From positions 186,001 through 250,000 of the forward strand of contig CASFTW010000001.1 of assembly GCA_949297785.1 (NCBI GenBank): a stretch of DNA of 64,000 nt, in the 5' to 3' direction. Each line of letters opens with the position of its first letter. Positions within the stretch are counted from its first letter, which is position 1. The notes under the pieces are model-generated. The model did no database searches. It had not been told where the DNA came from and saw only the letters and a list, made by a program, of their open reading frames with translations. Source of the DNA: an uncultured Spirochaetales bacterium. Lineage in GTDB: Bacteria; Spirochaetota; Spirochaetia; Sphaerochaetales; Sphaerochaetaceae. Below, one piece after another: positions 43,011 to 52,450 of this stretch. Made by a program: the position numbers and the translations under genes.

Positions 43011-43340
43011 CCGGTCAGCAATAAGCCGAGTTCTGTATAACGACAATCATCTATCTGGACTCAGAATTACTCCTGAGCTCTAGCGGCTTACCCGCGGAGT
43101 ATTGTCCAAGGCGGGACACTCCGCTGCTCAGCCTTGCTCCTGATGAGGTTTGCACTGCCGTCCCTGTCACCAGCGACGCGGTGAGCTCTTACCTCGCCTT
43201 TTCACCCTTACCGTTTCCGGCGGTATATTTTCTGCTGCACTTTCTGTTGCATTACTGCACCTGGGCGTTACCCAGCATCATGCCTTGAGGAGCCCGGACT
43301 TTCCTCTCCAACTTAATGAAGCGATTGTCTAGCTGACCGG
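43011..43340 (-). ncRNA. rnpB: RNase P RNA (bacterial type A)
   Basis: Read on the minus strand, the 330-nt RNA closes with a 9-bp P1 helix (CCGGTCAGC at 43332-43340 with GCTGACCGG at 43011-43019). It contains the conserved elements GAGGAAAGTCCGGGCTCC near the 5' end, GGTAACGCCCAGG, AAGGGTGAAAAGGCGAGGTAAGAGCTCACCG, GCAAACC and the 3' ACTCGGCTTA. RNase P RNA is the catalytic part of the enzyme that trims tRNA 5' ends. It starts only 7 nt after the stop codon of the zinc-ribbon gene, so it has either a promoter inside that gene or is processed from its transcript. A TTTT run follows the 3' end. Confidence 0.97.
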
Positions 43341-43347
43341 AAAAAGA

Positions 43348-44172
43348 TCAAAGGTTGTCAAGATCCTCGTCAGAGATTGCACCTGCAAAGAAGTCGTCGC
43401 CGCCTGCCTCGCTCTCGAAGTCTGTAAGGTCGATTGCTTCTTCATCTTCTTTGTAGTACAGAATTCTGGAGCAGTACGGGCAGTACTCAATGGTATTGGT
43501 ACCCAGACGCACATCGTTTACGAACTGCATGGGAAGGATCATATGACAGCCGGAACATACCTGACCCTGAATGATCGGTGTGATGCCGAGTCCGGACTTG
43601 TTCTTCACGATCCTGCAGAACTTCGCATAGATATCGTCAGAGACACCTTCTGTGCGGATCTCATCACATCTGGCATCAAGCTCGCTGATCTTGGCTTTCT
43701 TCTGTGCAAGGAGATCATCAATCTTTGCCCTTTCCTCTTCGACCTCAGCCTTGAGTGAATCACAGACTTCGCTCTGTTTCTCAAGCTTGCCGGTAAGTTC
43801 CTCAACAAGCGCGTTGGAAGCAGTGCGTGCCTTGAGAAGCGCGTTCTCAACAACTCTTGCCTCATCGATCTGCTTTGTCAAAGCTTCGTACTCTCTCTGA
43901 AGCGAGATCTTCTCGACCATCTTCTCAGCATCAGTTCTTGCCCTGACTGCATCATCATACTTGATTGAATTTGATGTAGCCTCCTGCTTTGCCTTAAGAC
44001 AGGCTTCGTTCAGCTCAAGATATCTGCTGTTTGCGATATTGAGGGCATTTTCCTTTTCCCTGAGGTTTGCAGGAAGCGCCTCGATCTCGCTTTCAAGGGA
44101 GAATTTCTCCCTGAGAACGTCCTGAAGCTGTAATAAAAGAGTGTGTACGTGCTGTAATTCGTTTTCAGCCAT
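43348..44172 (-). CDS. Coiled-coil zinc-ribbon protein (CT398/zf-RING_7 type)
   Basis: A 274-residue protein with a long N-terminal coiled coil (about 1-195, rich in E, K, L and A) and a C4 zinc ribbon near 210-245: VCSGCHMILP and EYCPYCSRILYY. This is the layout of the C4-type zinc-ribbon family known from Chlamydia CT398 and from spirochaetes. An acidic tail ends the protein. Its biochemical role is not settled; in chlamydiae it has been linked to sigma-54 and secretion. Here it lies directly downstream of rpoD. The ATG at 44172 has AGGAG 10 nt upstream. Confidence 0.88.
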   Translation of the reverse strand: MAENELQHVHTLLLQLQDVLREKFSLESEIEALPANLREKENALNIANSRYLELNEACLKAKQEATSNSIKYDDAVRARTDAEKMVEKISLQREYEALTKQIDEARVVENALLKARTASNALVEELTGKLEKQSEVCDSLKAEVEEERAKIDDLLAQKKAKISELDARCDEIRTEGVSDDIYAKFCRIVKNKSGLGITPIIQGQVCSGCHMILPMQFVNDVRLGTNTIEYCPYCSRILYYKEDEEAIDLTDFESEAGGDDFFAGAISDEDLDNL

Positions 44173-44192
44173 TATTGTCAATCTCCTGTAAT

Positions 44193-46685
44193 TTATACAT
44201 AATCCTTGAGTTTTCTGCTTCTCTTCGGATGTCTGAGTCTTCTAAGCGCCTTGGCTTCTATCTGTCTGATTCTCTCACGGGTAACATCAAAATACAAGCC
44301 AACCTCTTCAAGTGTCAATGGATAACCGTCATCGAGACCGAAACGCATCCTCAAAACTTCCTGCTCACGCGGAGGAAGAGTCGTGAGAACTTCGGATATC
44401 TGCTCCTTCAGAAGCACATATGCAGTCTGGGTTGCGGGATTCTCCACATCCTTATCCTCAATGAAGTCGGAAAGAAGACTGTCTTCTTCCTCACCAACCG
44501 GAGTTTCAAGCGAAATGGGTTCTCTTGAAACAGACTTGACGGCCTTGACCTTCTTCTCATCCCAGCCGAGCTTTTCGGCGATTTCCTCATCGGTCGGCTC
44601 ACGTCCGAACTGCTGGAGAAGTGAACGGGATTCCCTTACGACCTTGTTGATCTGCTCGATCATATGAACAGGAACACGTATAGTCCTTGCCTGATCGGAA
44701 ATGGAACGTGTTATAGCCTGTCTGATCCACCATGTGGCATAAGTCGAGAACTTGAAGCCTTTCCTGTATTCAAACTTCTCAACGGCCTTGATAAGTCCGA
44801 TGTTTCCTTCCTGGACAAGATCAAAGAACTGAAGACCGCGGTTTGTATATTTCTTTGCAATAGAAACAACGAGACGGAGGTTTGCCTTGATCAGCCTGTC
44901 CTTGGCATCCTTCATCATCTTCTGTCCCTTCTTTATCTTCTTTACGGACTCAAGGATCTTCTCCGTTCCGCTCTTGAGAACTTTATCAGGATCTGACGGA
45001 TCGGGTTTATCGTCAAACGACTCGAATTCATAGCAGATCTGCTTGAGTTTCTTCTCAGTCACCTGAAGAGACTTTATGTCTTCCTTGATCTCATCTGCGG
45101 AAAGAGAGAGACGTTCCTCAATGGACTTTGTCTTCGAGCGTGTTGCAAGGTCGCGTCCCAGCTGGCGAAGTTCACGGGCAGTTTCATTGGGATCATGGGA
45201 AATCTTAAGCCTGTTGATGAGATATGCCTCTTTCTGGTTGCATTCATTTATGAAATCAGCCGCTTCAACAAAACGGTTCGTCATCTCATCAATCTCATCC
45301 TGCTCAATCAGGATTGGATAATACCAGATCGGAAGCTTCTCGCTGCAGGCAGCACTGCTGGCTTCAAGAATCTGCGAATAGTCGGCATCCTTCCTCAGAG
45401 CGTCAAATGAGCCTTCAGCCTGCTGTTCTTCTTCTCCGCTATCCCCATCTTCACCAGAAAGATTTTCCGTCTCAGCATCGAACTGTGCGAAAACGGACTG
45501 ATCGTTCTTGTCTACAATATGGTTTCTGGAAACGACAATCTTATTTCCATACGGCGTGACAATCCGTACATACTGTCTGAGTGTCTCATCATCGGCATCC
45601 CTGGCCTCAAGACCGAGAGATTTGACAAAGTCAGCTTTATTTGAAGGACTGAAGAACTCGATTTCATCCGCTCTGACCTCAAAACCGCCGAGATAAAGCT
45701 TCATGAGCTCGTCTCTCTTCTGCCTGAATTTCTCATCATTGATGATATCCTCACCTGTGAGGATGGCTCTCTGGATATTCTCGTTGTATTCCTTAAGCTG
45801 TTTGGTGCAGTCCTTAAGGGCATCCCTGTAACAGCTGGTGTAATGCTTCTGTCTGGATAAAAGAACCTTGAGCTCCTCAGGTGAAATCGAATCATCTTCC
45901 TCATCAACCCGTGTCGCAAGCTGGTTGCTGATCTTCGTGAAAATCGAAATGAGCAGTCCGCTTTCCCTGATGACGGAGCGGATGACCTCATCACCTGCTT
46001 CCATCTGTTTTGAAAGAGTGACTTCCTGAGCAGCATCAAGCAGATTTTCCTTTCCGATTTCCTTCAGGTAAAGGCGGATCGGGTCATCGCCGGATGCCTC
46101 CAGCTTGTCGTTGCCTAGAATTGTATGGGACTTTACGTCATGATCACTTGAATCGCTTATCTGTGTGATGTCGACATACTGAACGGAAGAACCGATGTGG
46201 TCATCCTCGCTGCTCGCAAGCGAACTGAGAGAGGGTGCATCAGTGTCGATATCATCTTCCCTGTCCTCATCCTCCTCATCATAGTCCTCATCTTCATTCT
46301 CCTCATCATCGCTGTCGGAGGATTCATCTTCAACCGGGATATCATAATCGGCCTCGACATCATCAGAAGCAAGATCCTCATCATCCATCGGATAGTCGTC
46401 AAGACTGTCCTCTTCGAGTTCCTCTTCCGTCATTGAATCGACATCGATATCGCCGTCCTTTGCAGCCTCGCTGGCACTTTCATGATATGCGATATCACTC
46501 TCGCTCAGTTCATTGACGATGTCATCAAAGTCTGTCGACTTGTTGATATCTTCTTCCCTGAGGTTAAGAACAGAAAGAACATCCTCTTTCAGCACATAAC
46601 CTTTGACAAAGCCGATCCTGGACAGTTCCTTAATGTAATGAGTCTTTTCTTCTAATGTCATCAACTCTCTTTTCCCTTTCATCAT
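44193..46685 (-). CDS. rpoD: RNA polymerase primary sigma factor RpoD
   Basis: An 830-residue sigma-70. Region 1.1 occupies the first 65 residues, followed by an unusually long acidic stretch (about 70-170, mostly D, E and S). Region 1.2 follows ([23 protein letters not shown]), then a large non-conserved region, and the highly conserved core: [49 protein letters not shown] (2.3-2.4), region 3 and the region 4.2 helix-turn-helix [31 protein letters not shown]. Region 2.4 and 4.2 are standard, so consensus -10/-35 promoters are expected. The ATG overlaps the dnaG stop, as in the widespread dnaG-rpoD operon. Confidence 0.96.
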   Translation of the reverse strand: MMKGKRELMTLEEKTHYIKELSRIGFVKGYVLKEDVLSVLNLREEDINKSTDFDDIVNELSESDIAYHESASEAAKDGDIDVDSMTEEELEEDSLDDYPMDDEDLASDDVEADYDIPVEDESSDSDDEENEDEDYDEEDEDREDDIDTDAPSLSSLASSEDDHIGSSVQYVDITQISDSSDHDVKSHTILGNDKLEASGDDPIRLYLKEIGKENLLDAAQEVTLSKQMEAGDEVIRSVIRESGLLISIFTKISNQLATRVDEEDDSISPEELKVLLSRQKHYTSCYRDALKDCTKQLKEYNENIQRAILTGEDIINDEKFRQKRDELMKLYLGGFEVRADEIEFFSPSNKADFVKSLGLEARDADDETLRQYVRIVTPYGNKIVVSRNHIVDKNDQSVFAQFDAETENLSGEDGDSGEEEQQAEGSFDALRKDADYSQILEASSAACSEKLPIWYYPILIEQDEIDEMTNRFVEAADFINECNQKEAYLINRLKISHDPNETARELRQLGRDLATRSKTKSIEERLSLSADEIKEDIKSLQVTEKKLKQICYEFESFDDKPDPSDPDKVLKSGTEKILESVKKIKKGQKMMKDAKDRLIKANLRLVVSIAKKYTNRGLQFFDLVQEGNIGLIKAVEKFEYRKGFKFSTYATWWIRQAITRSISDQARTIRVPVHMIEQINKVVRESRSLLQQFGREPTDEEIAEKLGWDEKKVKAVKSVSREPISLETPVGEEEDSLLSDFIEDKDVENPATQTAYVLLKEQISEVLTTLPPREQEVLRMRFGLDDGYPLTLEEVGLYFDVTRERIRQIEAKALRRLRHPKRSRKLKDYV

Positions 46686-48490
46686 GCCTTCTGAAGCTTT
46701 TCCTTAAGATCCCTGATGTCGCAGTCTATACTGACTTTCTCATTCAGGAGTTCCTTGAGGTCATCTTCATCAAGGCCTTCCACTTCACCCTGCCTGATCT
46801 GTAGCAGAATAAGACGTCTGTCTTCTTCCAGTTTCCTCAGCGCCATACGATCCAGGATTTCATTTATCACCCCCTCAGGGTTTTCCACCTTGAATTCCGG
46901 TAATTCAAAACTGGTGGCCACGTCATGCCTGACCTGATCGTCCGCGATAAGGGAAAGAAAGAGTTCATCAGTCTTGCCGATCCCATCCCGTCTAACGTTT
47001 TCCAGTGCCAAATAGATGATCTGGGCTTCCCTGTCTTTGAGGTCCCCGAAACGGAAAGCCCTGGTATAGGAAGCAAACAGTTCCCTGTGATTTGCAAACA
47101 TCAGCATGAGGTACAAATCAGGGGAAATATTGCCGGGTTTAAGAAATGCATAATGCCTCGACTGATCCGCGTCCTCCCTTATGCGGCCTGATGGCTGCTG
47201 GAAGGAAGTCAGATCCGATCTGATCTGCACCTCTCCTGTACCAATTATTTCCGCAATCTGTCTGACATATGCATCCTTTTCCACATTACTCTTTGTAGCA
47301 TTAAGAAAAGGAGCCAGATATCCGACAAATTCAGACTTCCCTTTTGGCGTTCTAGTATTATACAAACTTAGTGCTCTGTTTACAAGATATCTGAATCCGT
47401 CAATTGATTGATTCAGCGAGTTTTTAAGAGCTTCCCCTCCGGCCTTCTCAAGATATTCGGAAGCATCCTTGAATCTGTCGAGTGAAAGCACTTCACAGGG
47501 GATGTCCTTTTCCTGAAGCATCGTTATTGCCTTGCTTGTGGCCTCCATACCCGCGTTGTCGGTGTCGAAGAGCAGCTGGACACGGCTGACATAGCGGCTG
47601 AGGAGTCCGGCCTGTTCGCTTGTGAACGCGGTGCCGAAAGGTGCAACGGCATACGTGAGCCCCGCCTGATTCAGCGAGATCGCATCGAAGTTCCCTTCAC
47701 AGACTATGGCCTTATGCTCCTTCTTTATCGTCTCGAGACATTCATAGAAAGCATAGAGATTGTGCTTCTTGGAGTAAATCGCAGTGTCGGGCGTATTGAT
47801 GTACTTCGGCGCATCATCCCTGAATGAAAGATCCCTTGCACCGAATGCGACTACTTTCCCCTGCCATGATGATACGGGAAACATGAGACGGTTGCAGAAA
47901 AGCGGATAGGGGTACTTGTTTTTTGAGAAAAAACCGGAATCCTGAAGGAATGAATCACTGTAGCCGGCTTTAATCATGTAGTCATGGAGCCATCTGCTGT
48001 CCTTAGGCGCATAGCCAAGGCGGAAGCGTTCTATCGTCTCCTGGGTTATCTTGCGCTTTGCAAGATAATCACGGGCGGTCTCTGCTTCAGGCGATACAAG
48101 CAAAAGCTGATGGAAGACCTTGGCCATCTGCTCATTGAGCTCATAAAGGGATGTCTTCTCTTCCTTCCTCACCCTTTCCTGCGGTGTCTCATCTTCTATG
48201 CTCACACCTGCCCTGGAAGCAAGTTCCCTCACCGCTTCCGGAAAAGTGATATGTTCCATTTTCATGACAAAGTCGAACATACTGCCATGTTCCTGACATG
48301 CAAAGCAGTAGAAGCTGTTCCTCTCGAGATTGAGCTTGCAGCTGGGGGTGCGTTCGTTTCCGTTTCCATGGAACGGACATTTGATCCAGAACCCGTTGCT
48401 CCGGTTGAAAACCTGAGTATAAGAGGATACAACATCCACAATGCTCAGTTTCGCTTTGATTTCTTCTATGGTTCTGTCGGAAAAACTCAA
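46682..48490 (-). CDS. dnaG: DNA primase
   Basis: A 602-residue bacterial primase: N-terminal CHC2 zinc domain ([13 protein letters not shown] and CFACQEHG, ligands C-H-C-C), the RNA polymerase/TOPRIM core ([30 protein letters not shown] with the acidic metal ligands), and a C-terminal helical DnaB-binding-like region (about 430-600). The start appears to be TTG at 48490; an in-frame stop lies two codons upstream and AGGGG is 10 nt upstream. The 3' end overlaps rpoD. Confidence 0.95.
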   Translation of the reverse strand: MSFSDRTIEEIKAKLSIVDVVSSYTQVFNRSNGFWIKCPFHGNGNERTPSCKLNLERNSFYCFACQEHGSMFDFVMKMEHITFPEAVRELASRAGVSIEDETPQERVRKEEKTSLYELNEQMAKVFHQLLLVSPEAETARDYLAKRKITQETIERFRLGYAPKDSRWLHDYMIKAGYSDSFLQDSGFFSKNKYPYPLFCNRLMFPVSSWQGKVVAFGARDLSFRDDAPKYINTPDTAIYSKKHNLYAFYECLETIKKEHKAIVCEGNFDAISLNQAGLTYAVAPFGTAFTSEQAGLLSRYVSRVQLLFDTDNAGMEATSKAITMLQEKDIPCEVLSLDRFKDASEYLEKAGGEALKNSLNQSIDGFRYLVNRALSLYNTRTPKGKSEFVGYLAPFLNATKSNVEKDAYVRQIAEIIGTGEVQIRSDLTSFQQPSGRIREDADQSRHYAFLKPGNISPDLYLMLMFANHRELFASYTRAFRFGDLKDREAQIIYLALENVRRDGIGKTDELFLSLIADDQVRHDVATSFELPEFKVENPEGVINEILDRMALRKLEEDRRLILLQIRQGEVEGLDEDDLKELLNEKVSIDCDIRDLKEKLQKA

Positions 48491-48546
48491 TTCTCAATGA
48501 CCCCTGTTATCTAAAATATCTGCTTATCGCCGGCAAGGCAATGAAA

Positions 48547-48984
48547 TTATTTTACTATTGTCAGCAATTTTTCCGTAAGCGTCGAACGGATTCCTTCTCT
48601 TATCTCGGCAGCACTTCTCAGCTCGCCTTTTCCAAGTCCGGGGCAGGCTTTTTTCTCTTCCTCGAAAAGAGCTTTGTCATCAAATACATGAGACCAGAAA
48701 GGATATGTCCTGCACTGAAGCGGCCTCACCTCGTAAATGGAGCAGCCTTTATCCGTAAGGAACTCACAGTCGTAGTTTTCCCTCTCCTTCAGCGATACCT
48801 GGTAATATGTTCCCATATCAACAAGACGGGTGTGCTGTGAAAGGAATTCGTCTCTCTTCATTGAAAGATATGATGATATCCTGTCGGCATCGCCGGTGGA
48901 AATGAACACATACCCCGGTTCTCCACAGCAGCAGTGGGAACACCTGAGACATGTGAAACGGATTCCTTTGTCATACCAAGCCAA
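48547..48984 (-). CDS. YkgJ-family cysteine cluster protein
   Basis: A 145-residue protein of the YkgJ (UPF0153, putative zinc/iron-chelating) family: CLRCSHCCCGEPGYVFIS, then CEFLTDKGCSIYEVRPLQCRTYPFW and a later KKACPG. Eight or more cysteines are arranged as in the family and probably bind an Fe-S cluster or zinc. The function is unknown. In-frame ATGs further upstream fall in the tRNA-Tyr terminator, so I prefer TTG at 48984, which has AAGGGG 6 nt upstream. Transcription may come from tRNA-Tyr read-through. Confidence 0.8.
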   Translation of the reverse strand: MAWYDKGIRFTCLRCSHCCCGEPGYVFISTGDADRISSYLSMKRDEFLSQHTRLVDMGTYYQVSLKERENYDCEFLTDKGCSIYEVRPLQCRTYPFWSHVFDDKALFEEEKKACPGLGKGELRSAAEIREGIRSTLTEKLLTIVK

Positions 48985-49003
48985 GACACACCCCTTACAG
49001 ACA

Positions 49004-49028
49004 AGAAAACCTCTCATTTTCTGAGAGG
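49004..49028 (-). terminator. Terminator of tRNA-Tyr
   Basis: Minus strand: 7-bp stem CCTCTCA/TGAGAGG with a 5-nt loop followed by TTTTC, starting 13 nt after the tRNA 3' end. Confidence 0.75.
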
Positions 49029-49040
49029 CTTTCATCGTGA

Positions 49041-49122
49041 TGGAGAGAGAAGGATTCGGACCTTCGAAGGCTGAGCCAACAGATTTACAGTCTGCCCCCT
49101 TTGACCGCTCGGGAACCTCTCC
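49041..49122 (-). tRNA. tRNA-Tyr (GTA)
   Basis: An 82-nt class II tRNA: acceptor GGAGAGG pairing with CTCTCC-type 3' strand, D-arm with CCCGAGCGGTCAAAGGGG, anticodon loop ACTGTAAATC giving GTA, a long variable arm, T-arm GAAGGTCCGAATCCTTC and discriminator A. CCA is not encoded. It is a substrate for Tgt encoded in this window. Confidence 0.96.
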
Positions 49123-49136
49123 GTCAAACACGAGCA

Positions 49137-49165
49137 CTTTAACAAATAATCCGATAAAGTGTCAA
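49137..49165 (-). promoter_or_regulatory. Promoter of tRNA-Tyr
   Basis: Minus strand: perfect -35 TTGACA (49160-49165), 17-bp spacer, weak -10 TTAAAG (49137-49142), with expected initiation about 8 nt before the tRNA 5' end. Confidence 0.55.
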
Positions 49166-49223
49166 CAAGTTTTGCAAATATTTTTTCATCAATTTCACAA
49201 CATTTTATGGTGCAGGAAATTAA

Positions 49224-49715
49224 CTATTTAATATCTGTCTTTTTCCTCAAAAGCTCGACAACCTGCCGTGGAACAAGAGAAGAGACGTCAGCACCGAAAG
49301 CCGCCATTTCCTTTATCTGGGAGGAACGCAGCATGAAATAATTCGGATCCGTCGGCATGAAGAGCACCTCAAGATCATTCATCATCTGCTTGTTCGTCAT
49401 CGCCAGCTCGAATTCGTAGCCGAAGTCTCCAACTGCCCTGACACCGCGGATCATGACGCCCACATTGTTCTCCTTTGCGAAGTTGACCATGAGTCCGTCA
49501 TAAGCCACGATCTCGACATTGCTGCTGTCACGGAAAATATCTTTAAGGACATCGACACGTTCCCTTGCCGTGAACAGACATTTCTTTGCTATATTATCCG
49601 CAACAACGACGTAAAGCTTGTCATACAGCCTCAGGCTCCTTTCTATGATGTTGATATGCCCGAGCGTAGGCGGATCGAAACTTCCGGGAAACATTGCCAC
49701 ATGCGGATCCGTCAT
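49224..49715 (-). CDS. coaD: Phosphopantetheine adenylyltransferase
   Basis: CoaD makes dephospho-CoA from 4'-phosphopantetheine and ATP. The 163-residue product has the nucleotidyltransferase motif FPGSFDPPTLGHINII, the MIRGVRAVGDFGYEFELAMTNKQM substrate loop and the LRSSQIKEMAAFG segment (family ISSTxVKE). It overlaps the upstream small zinc-motif gene by 4 nt and lies in the same operon. CoaX, the first enzyme of CoA synthesis, is encoded near 60 kb. Confidence 0.95.
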   Translation of the reverse strand: MTDPHVAMFPGSFDPPTLGHINIIERSLRLYDKLYVVVADNIAKKCLFTARERVDVLKDIFRDSSNVEIVAYDGLMVNFAKENNVGVMIRGVRAVGDFGYEFELAMTNKQMMNDLEVLFMPTDPNYFMLRSSQIKEMAAFGADVSSLVPRQVVELLRKKTDIK

Positions 49716-50191
49716 ACCTTGTTCTCCTCAACGAAACTCTTCATCTTCGCATAGTTCTCGCCTGATTCATACGGGATGCGCCTGAGTATTGTCCATTTGT
49801 CATCTTCGCTCTTCTGGCAGATTGCGAACTCTCCTTTGCCGATATAGGAAATCGTCTGGTTCTCAAGAACCGGATTGGCTTCCTTTATTCTCTCAAGCAC
49901 ACAGTCGAAATGGGCATGACCGCCGTCCGGAGTGACAAAGCTTGAAGCTATTGATTCTATCATCTGTCCGCAGTATGCACACTTTTCAAAAGGCTCCTTG
50001 ACAAGCTTTGCCTCAGGTACGGGAATGCGGGAATGGAAGGAATAAGGTTTCGGGCCGCCGGCAACCTGATTGAGGGTCGTGAAATTCACGAGCTTGCTGT
50101 CATCCTTCTTCCTTCTGCCTCTGCCTTTGGACTTCCTGGGATATGACGGTTTTTCTTTACTGGTATTCTGATAGCGGGAATTTTTCTTCAT
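49712..50191 (-). CDS. Small basic protein with Cys/His zinc-like motif, unknown function
   Basis: A 159-residue protein with a very basic, disordered-looking N-terminus (KKNSRYQNTSKEKPSYPRKS, then RGRRKK) and a central EKCAYCGQMIESIASSF plus HAHFDCVLERI, a plausible CxxC/HxHxxxC metal site near 80-110. No family name is assigned with confidence. The start at 50191 has no ribosome site; TTGTAA-17-CATTAT lies 7 nt upstream, so the mRNA looks leaderless. It is coupled to coaD. Confidence 0.75.
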   Translation of the reverse strand: MKKNSRYQNTSKEKPSYPRKSKGRGRRKKDDSKLVNFTTLNQVAGGPKPYSFHSRIPVPEAKLVKEPFEKCAYCGQMIESIASSFVTPDGGHAHFDCVLERIKEANPVLENQTISYIGKGEFAICQKSEDDKWTILRRIPYESGENYAKMKSFVEENKV

Positions 50192-50198
50192 GTGTTTA

Positions 50199-50227
50199 AT
50201 AATGAACAATTGGGATGAATATTACAA
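50199..50227 (-). promoter_or_regulatory. Leaderless promoter of the small zinc-motif gene and coaD
   Basis: Minus strand: -35 TTGTAA (50222-50227), 17-bp spacer, -10 CATTAT (50199-50204), 7 nt, ATG at 50191. It directly follows the rplS terminator, which makes an independent promoter here necessary. Confidence 0.65.
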
Positions 50228-50234
50228 GTCAAAG

Positions 50235-50265
50235 CAAAAATAAACCGGACAGAAAAACTGTCCGG
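50235..50265 (-). terminator. Terminator of the ffh-rplS operon
   Basis: Minus strand: perfect 8-bp stem CCGGACAG/CTGTCCGG (50245-50252, 50258-50265) with a TTTTT loop, followed by TTTATTTTT. It lies 25 nt after the rplS stop. Confidence 0.9.
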
Positions 50266-50290
50266 CCTGTGGGAAACTGATGGCTGAAGT

Positions 50291-50647
50291 TCAGTCAGCC
50301 TTCTTTCTGATAAGCTCCTTGACCTTTGCTGCCTTACCGACTTTGGAGCGGAGATAATAGAGCTTCGCTCTTCTGACTCTGCCCTTTCTGACAACTTCAA
50401 TTCTGTCAATTCTCGGTGAGTGAAGCGGGAAGATTCTCTCAACGCCCACACCGTAGCTGATCTTTCTGACAACAAATGTGCGGCGGACGCCTACATTGTT
50501 CTTTGCGATTACGATACCTTCAAAAACCTGAATTCTTTCTGTGGTACCTTCAACGATTCTGAAGTAAACCTTAACTGTATCACCGACAGAGAAGTTTTCT
50601 GCATCCTTCTTGATCTGTCTTGCCTCAATAGTCTTGATGATGTCCAT
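50291..50647 (-). CDS. rplS: 50S ribosomal protein L19
   Basis: The 118-residue product shows the L19 pattern: [92 protein letters not shown]. The ATG at 50647 gives the family length; the frame extends eight codons upstream. It is the last gene of ffh-rpsP-khpA-rimM-trmD-rplS and is followed by a strong terminator. Confidence 0.97.
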   Translation of the reverse strand: MDIIKTIEARQIKKDAENFSVGDTVKVYFRIVEGTTERIQVFEGIVIAKNNVGVRRTFVVRKISYGVGVERIFPLHSPRIDRIEVVRKGRVRRAKLYYLRSKVGKAAKVKELIRKKAD

Positions 50648-50654
50648 AGCGACA

Positions 50655-51383
50655 TTACCCCTTGATTTCATTTATAAGTTCTATCAGTCTTTTTCTGCAT
50701 GCAAGGTCGAGAGAGGCCCTGCTAAGCACTTCCGGTCTGCTCAGCATCGTTTTTTCGAGCTTACGGAAAACACGCCAGGTAGCAATCCTTTCGTGATGAC
50801 CAGACAACAATACACCAGGTACGGATTTTGTGCAATACCTTTCAGGCCTGGTATATTGAGGATATTCCAGTAATTGTGAAGAAAAACTTTCATCTTCCAG
50901 ACTTTCACTGCTGATTACACCGTCAATAAGCCTGTAAAGCGCGTCAATGATGACAACAGTGCTGGTCTCTCCGCTGGAGAGCACATAGTCCCCTATCGAT
51001 ATCTCATCATCGACGTAGGTATCGATGACACGCTGGTCAAGCCCCTCATAATGACCGCAGATGAATACGAGATTCTCTTCCCTGCTGAGATCTTCGGCAT
51101 ATGCCTGATTGAAAAGCCTGCCGGAAGGACTGGGAAAGACAACCCTCTTGTCCCTGGCACCGATGCTGTCAAGTGCAGCAAAGAGCGGCTCACATTTCAA
51201 TACCATGCCGGCTCCGCCCCCGTATGGAATGTCATCGCATGTCCTGTGGCTGTCTGTTGCGAAATCCCTGAAGTTTATTATTCTGTAGCTCACCAGTCCT
51301 CTCTCCACGGCACGGGCCATGATGGAGGATGTGAAAAAGCTTTCAACCATCTGGGGAAACAGAGTGAGAATATCTATATGCAT
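50655..51383 (-). CDS. trmD: tRNA (guanine-N1)-methyltransferase TrmD
   Basis: TrmD methylates G37 of tRNAs with SAM, preventing frameshifts. The 242-residue SPOUT protein shows [31 protein letters not shown], the knot motifs [12 protein letters not shown] and [12 protein letters not shown], and [11 protein letters not shown] followed by [17 protein letters not shown]. Its ATG immediately follows the rimM stop. The order rpsP-rimM-trmD-rplS is classical. Confidence 0.96.
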   Translation of the reverse strand: MHIDILTLFPQMVESFFTSSIMARAVERGLVSYRIINFRDFATDSHRTCDDIPYGGGAGMVLKCEPLFAALDSIGARDKRVVFPSPSGRLFNQAYAEDLSREENLVFICGHYEGLDQRVIDTYVDDEISIGDYVLSSGETSTVVIIDALYRLIDGVISSESLEDESFSSQLLEYPQYTRPERYCTKSVPGVLLSGHHERIATWRVFRKLEKTMLSRPEVLSRASLDLACRKRLIELINEIKG

Positions 51384-51384
51384 T

Positions 51385-51897
51385 TCAGGATTCCAGGAGT
51401 TCCTTCATCAGTATTGTGATTGAATTGGTCTCGAAATCAGGCTTTGAGACAAAAGGCTGCATATTGGGTATGAGAATCGTCTTTCCGTCATTCTTTCTTA
51501 TCATAAGATAATCGGCCTGTGCACCGTCGCATACGGCTTCAACCGTTCCTATGACATCTCCGTCGCACAGGACGGAAAGGGAATAGAGGTCGGCGATATA
51601 ATACTCACCCTTCTTCAGTTTAGGAGCCTGGCTTCTTTCAATCAGAATGCGTCCGCCTGAGAGCACGGCGGCTTTTTCCTTTGTATCGTATGATGTGAAC
51701 TTCATGAGAAAGCAGTCAGCATGTTTCCTGGTCTGTAAGACAGAAACAGCTACCTGTTTCCCGTCCCGCTTTTCAACGACACATTCCTTCAGCTTTTCAA
51801 GATGGCCTGTCTCCCCGCTCATCGGGTGGATTCTGAGAAAGCCTTCATAGCCGTGTGTCTTTCCAATTGCGGCAGTAACAAGTAGCTTTTTGTCCAT
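51385..51897 (-). CDS. rimM: Ribosome maturation factor RimM
   Basis: RimM assists assembly of the 30S head and binds S19. The 170-residue product has the N-terminal barrel (AAIGKTHGYEGFLRIHPMSGE) and a PRC-barrel C-terminus (KKGEYYIADLYSLSVLCDGDVIGTVEAV ... ILIPNMQPFVSKPDFETNSITI), matching the family GExYxxDLxG and LIP--pxfv patterns. It abuts khpA upstream (TGA/ATG overlap) and trmD downstream. Confidence 0.94.
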   Translation of the reverse strand: MDKKLLVTAAIGKTHGYEGFLRIHPMSGETGHLEKLKECVVEKRDGKQVAVSVLQTRKHADCFLMKFTSYDTKEKAAVLSGGRILIERSQAPKLKKGEYYIADLYSLSVLCDGDVIGTVEAVCDGAQADYLMIRKNDGKTILIPNMQPFVSKPDFETNSITILMKELLES

Positions 51898-52130
51898 CAG
51901 TCAAGAATCTCCAGAACGGCACGCTTCCCGTCTTTTGTAGCACAGGCTGAAAGAATTGTTCTTATAGCCTTAGCAATACGGCCCTGCTTGCCGATAACCT
52001 TGCCAACGTCATCACTTGCAACACGAAGCTCAAGAATTGTTGATTTCTCGCCTTCAACCATATTGACGCTTACTTCGTCAGGATTGTCGACAAGACTCTT
52101 GACCAAGAATTCAACTAATTCTTTCTCCAT
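51897..52130 (-). CDS. khpA: KH-domain RNA-binding protein KhpA
   Basis: A 77-residue single-KH protein with the GXXG loop [16 protein letters not shown]. KhpA proteins sit between rpsP and rimM in many bacteria and bind RNA together with KhpB/Jag. The ATG at 52130 has GGAG 6 nt upstream; a TTG two codons earlier overlaps that site. It overlaps the rimM start by one base. Confidence 0.93.
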   Translation of the reverse strand: MEKELVEFLVKSLVDNPDEVSVNMVEGEKSTILELRVASDDVGKVIGKQGRIAKAIRTILSACATKDGKRAVLEILD

Positions 52131-52150
52131 ACGCAACTCCGAAACAGTTT

Positions 52151-52414
52151 TCAGTTCTGGCTCTTGCGTGAAAGAGAAACACCCTGCTTATTAAGAATTT
52201 TCTTAACAGTTGCAGAAGGCTGTGCGCCCTTAGCAATCCAAGACTCTACCTTTTCCTTGTCAAGTGTGACCTGTCTGTCCTCAGCTTCAACCGGATGATA
52301 GGTTCCAACCTCATCAATTGTCTCGCTGGTTCTGGCAGCTCTGTTGTCCATTACAACAATACGATAGTAGGGTCTTTTCTTTGCCCCGAAGCGCTTTAGT
52401 CTAATACTAACCAC
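52151..52414 (-). CDS. rpsP: 30S ribosomal protein S16
   Basis: The 87-residue product has the S16 hallmark [38 protein letters not shown] and the [25 protein letters not shown] end. Start is GTG at 52414 with AGGAG about 9 nt upstream. It lies between ffh and khpA in the usual order. Confidence 0.96.
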   Translation of the reverse strand: MVSIRLKRFGAKKRPYYRIVVMDNRAARTSETIDEVGTYHPVEAEDRQVTLDKEKVESWIAKGAQPSATVKKILNKQGVSLSRKSQN

Positions 52415-52450
52415 GGTTTCTACTCCTTATTCTACATGATAAGCCCAGAA

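Noticed and set aside
43150-43332. Short open frame on the plus strand
   Set aside because: Lies within RNase P RNA on the opposite strand.
44193-46685. RpoD acidic region as a simple DNA repeat (GAT/GAG-rich)
   Set aside because: The codons vary and no exact tandem unit repeats; it is a biased protein segment.
48547-49137. Longer YkgJ frame containing VPERSKGADCKSVG
   Set aside because: That peptide is the translated tRNA-Tyr, a common annotation artefact.
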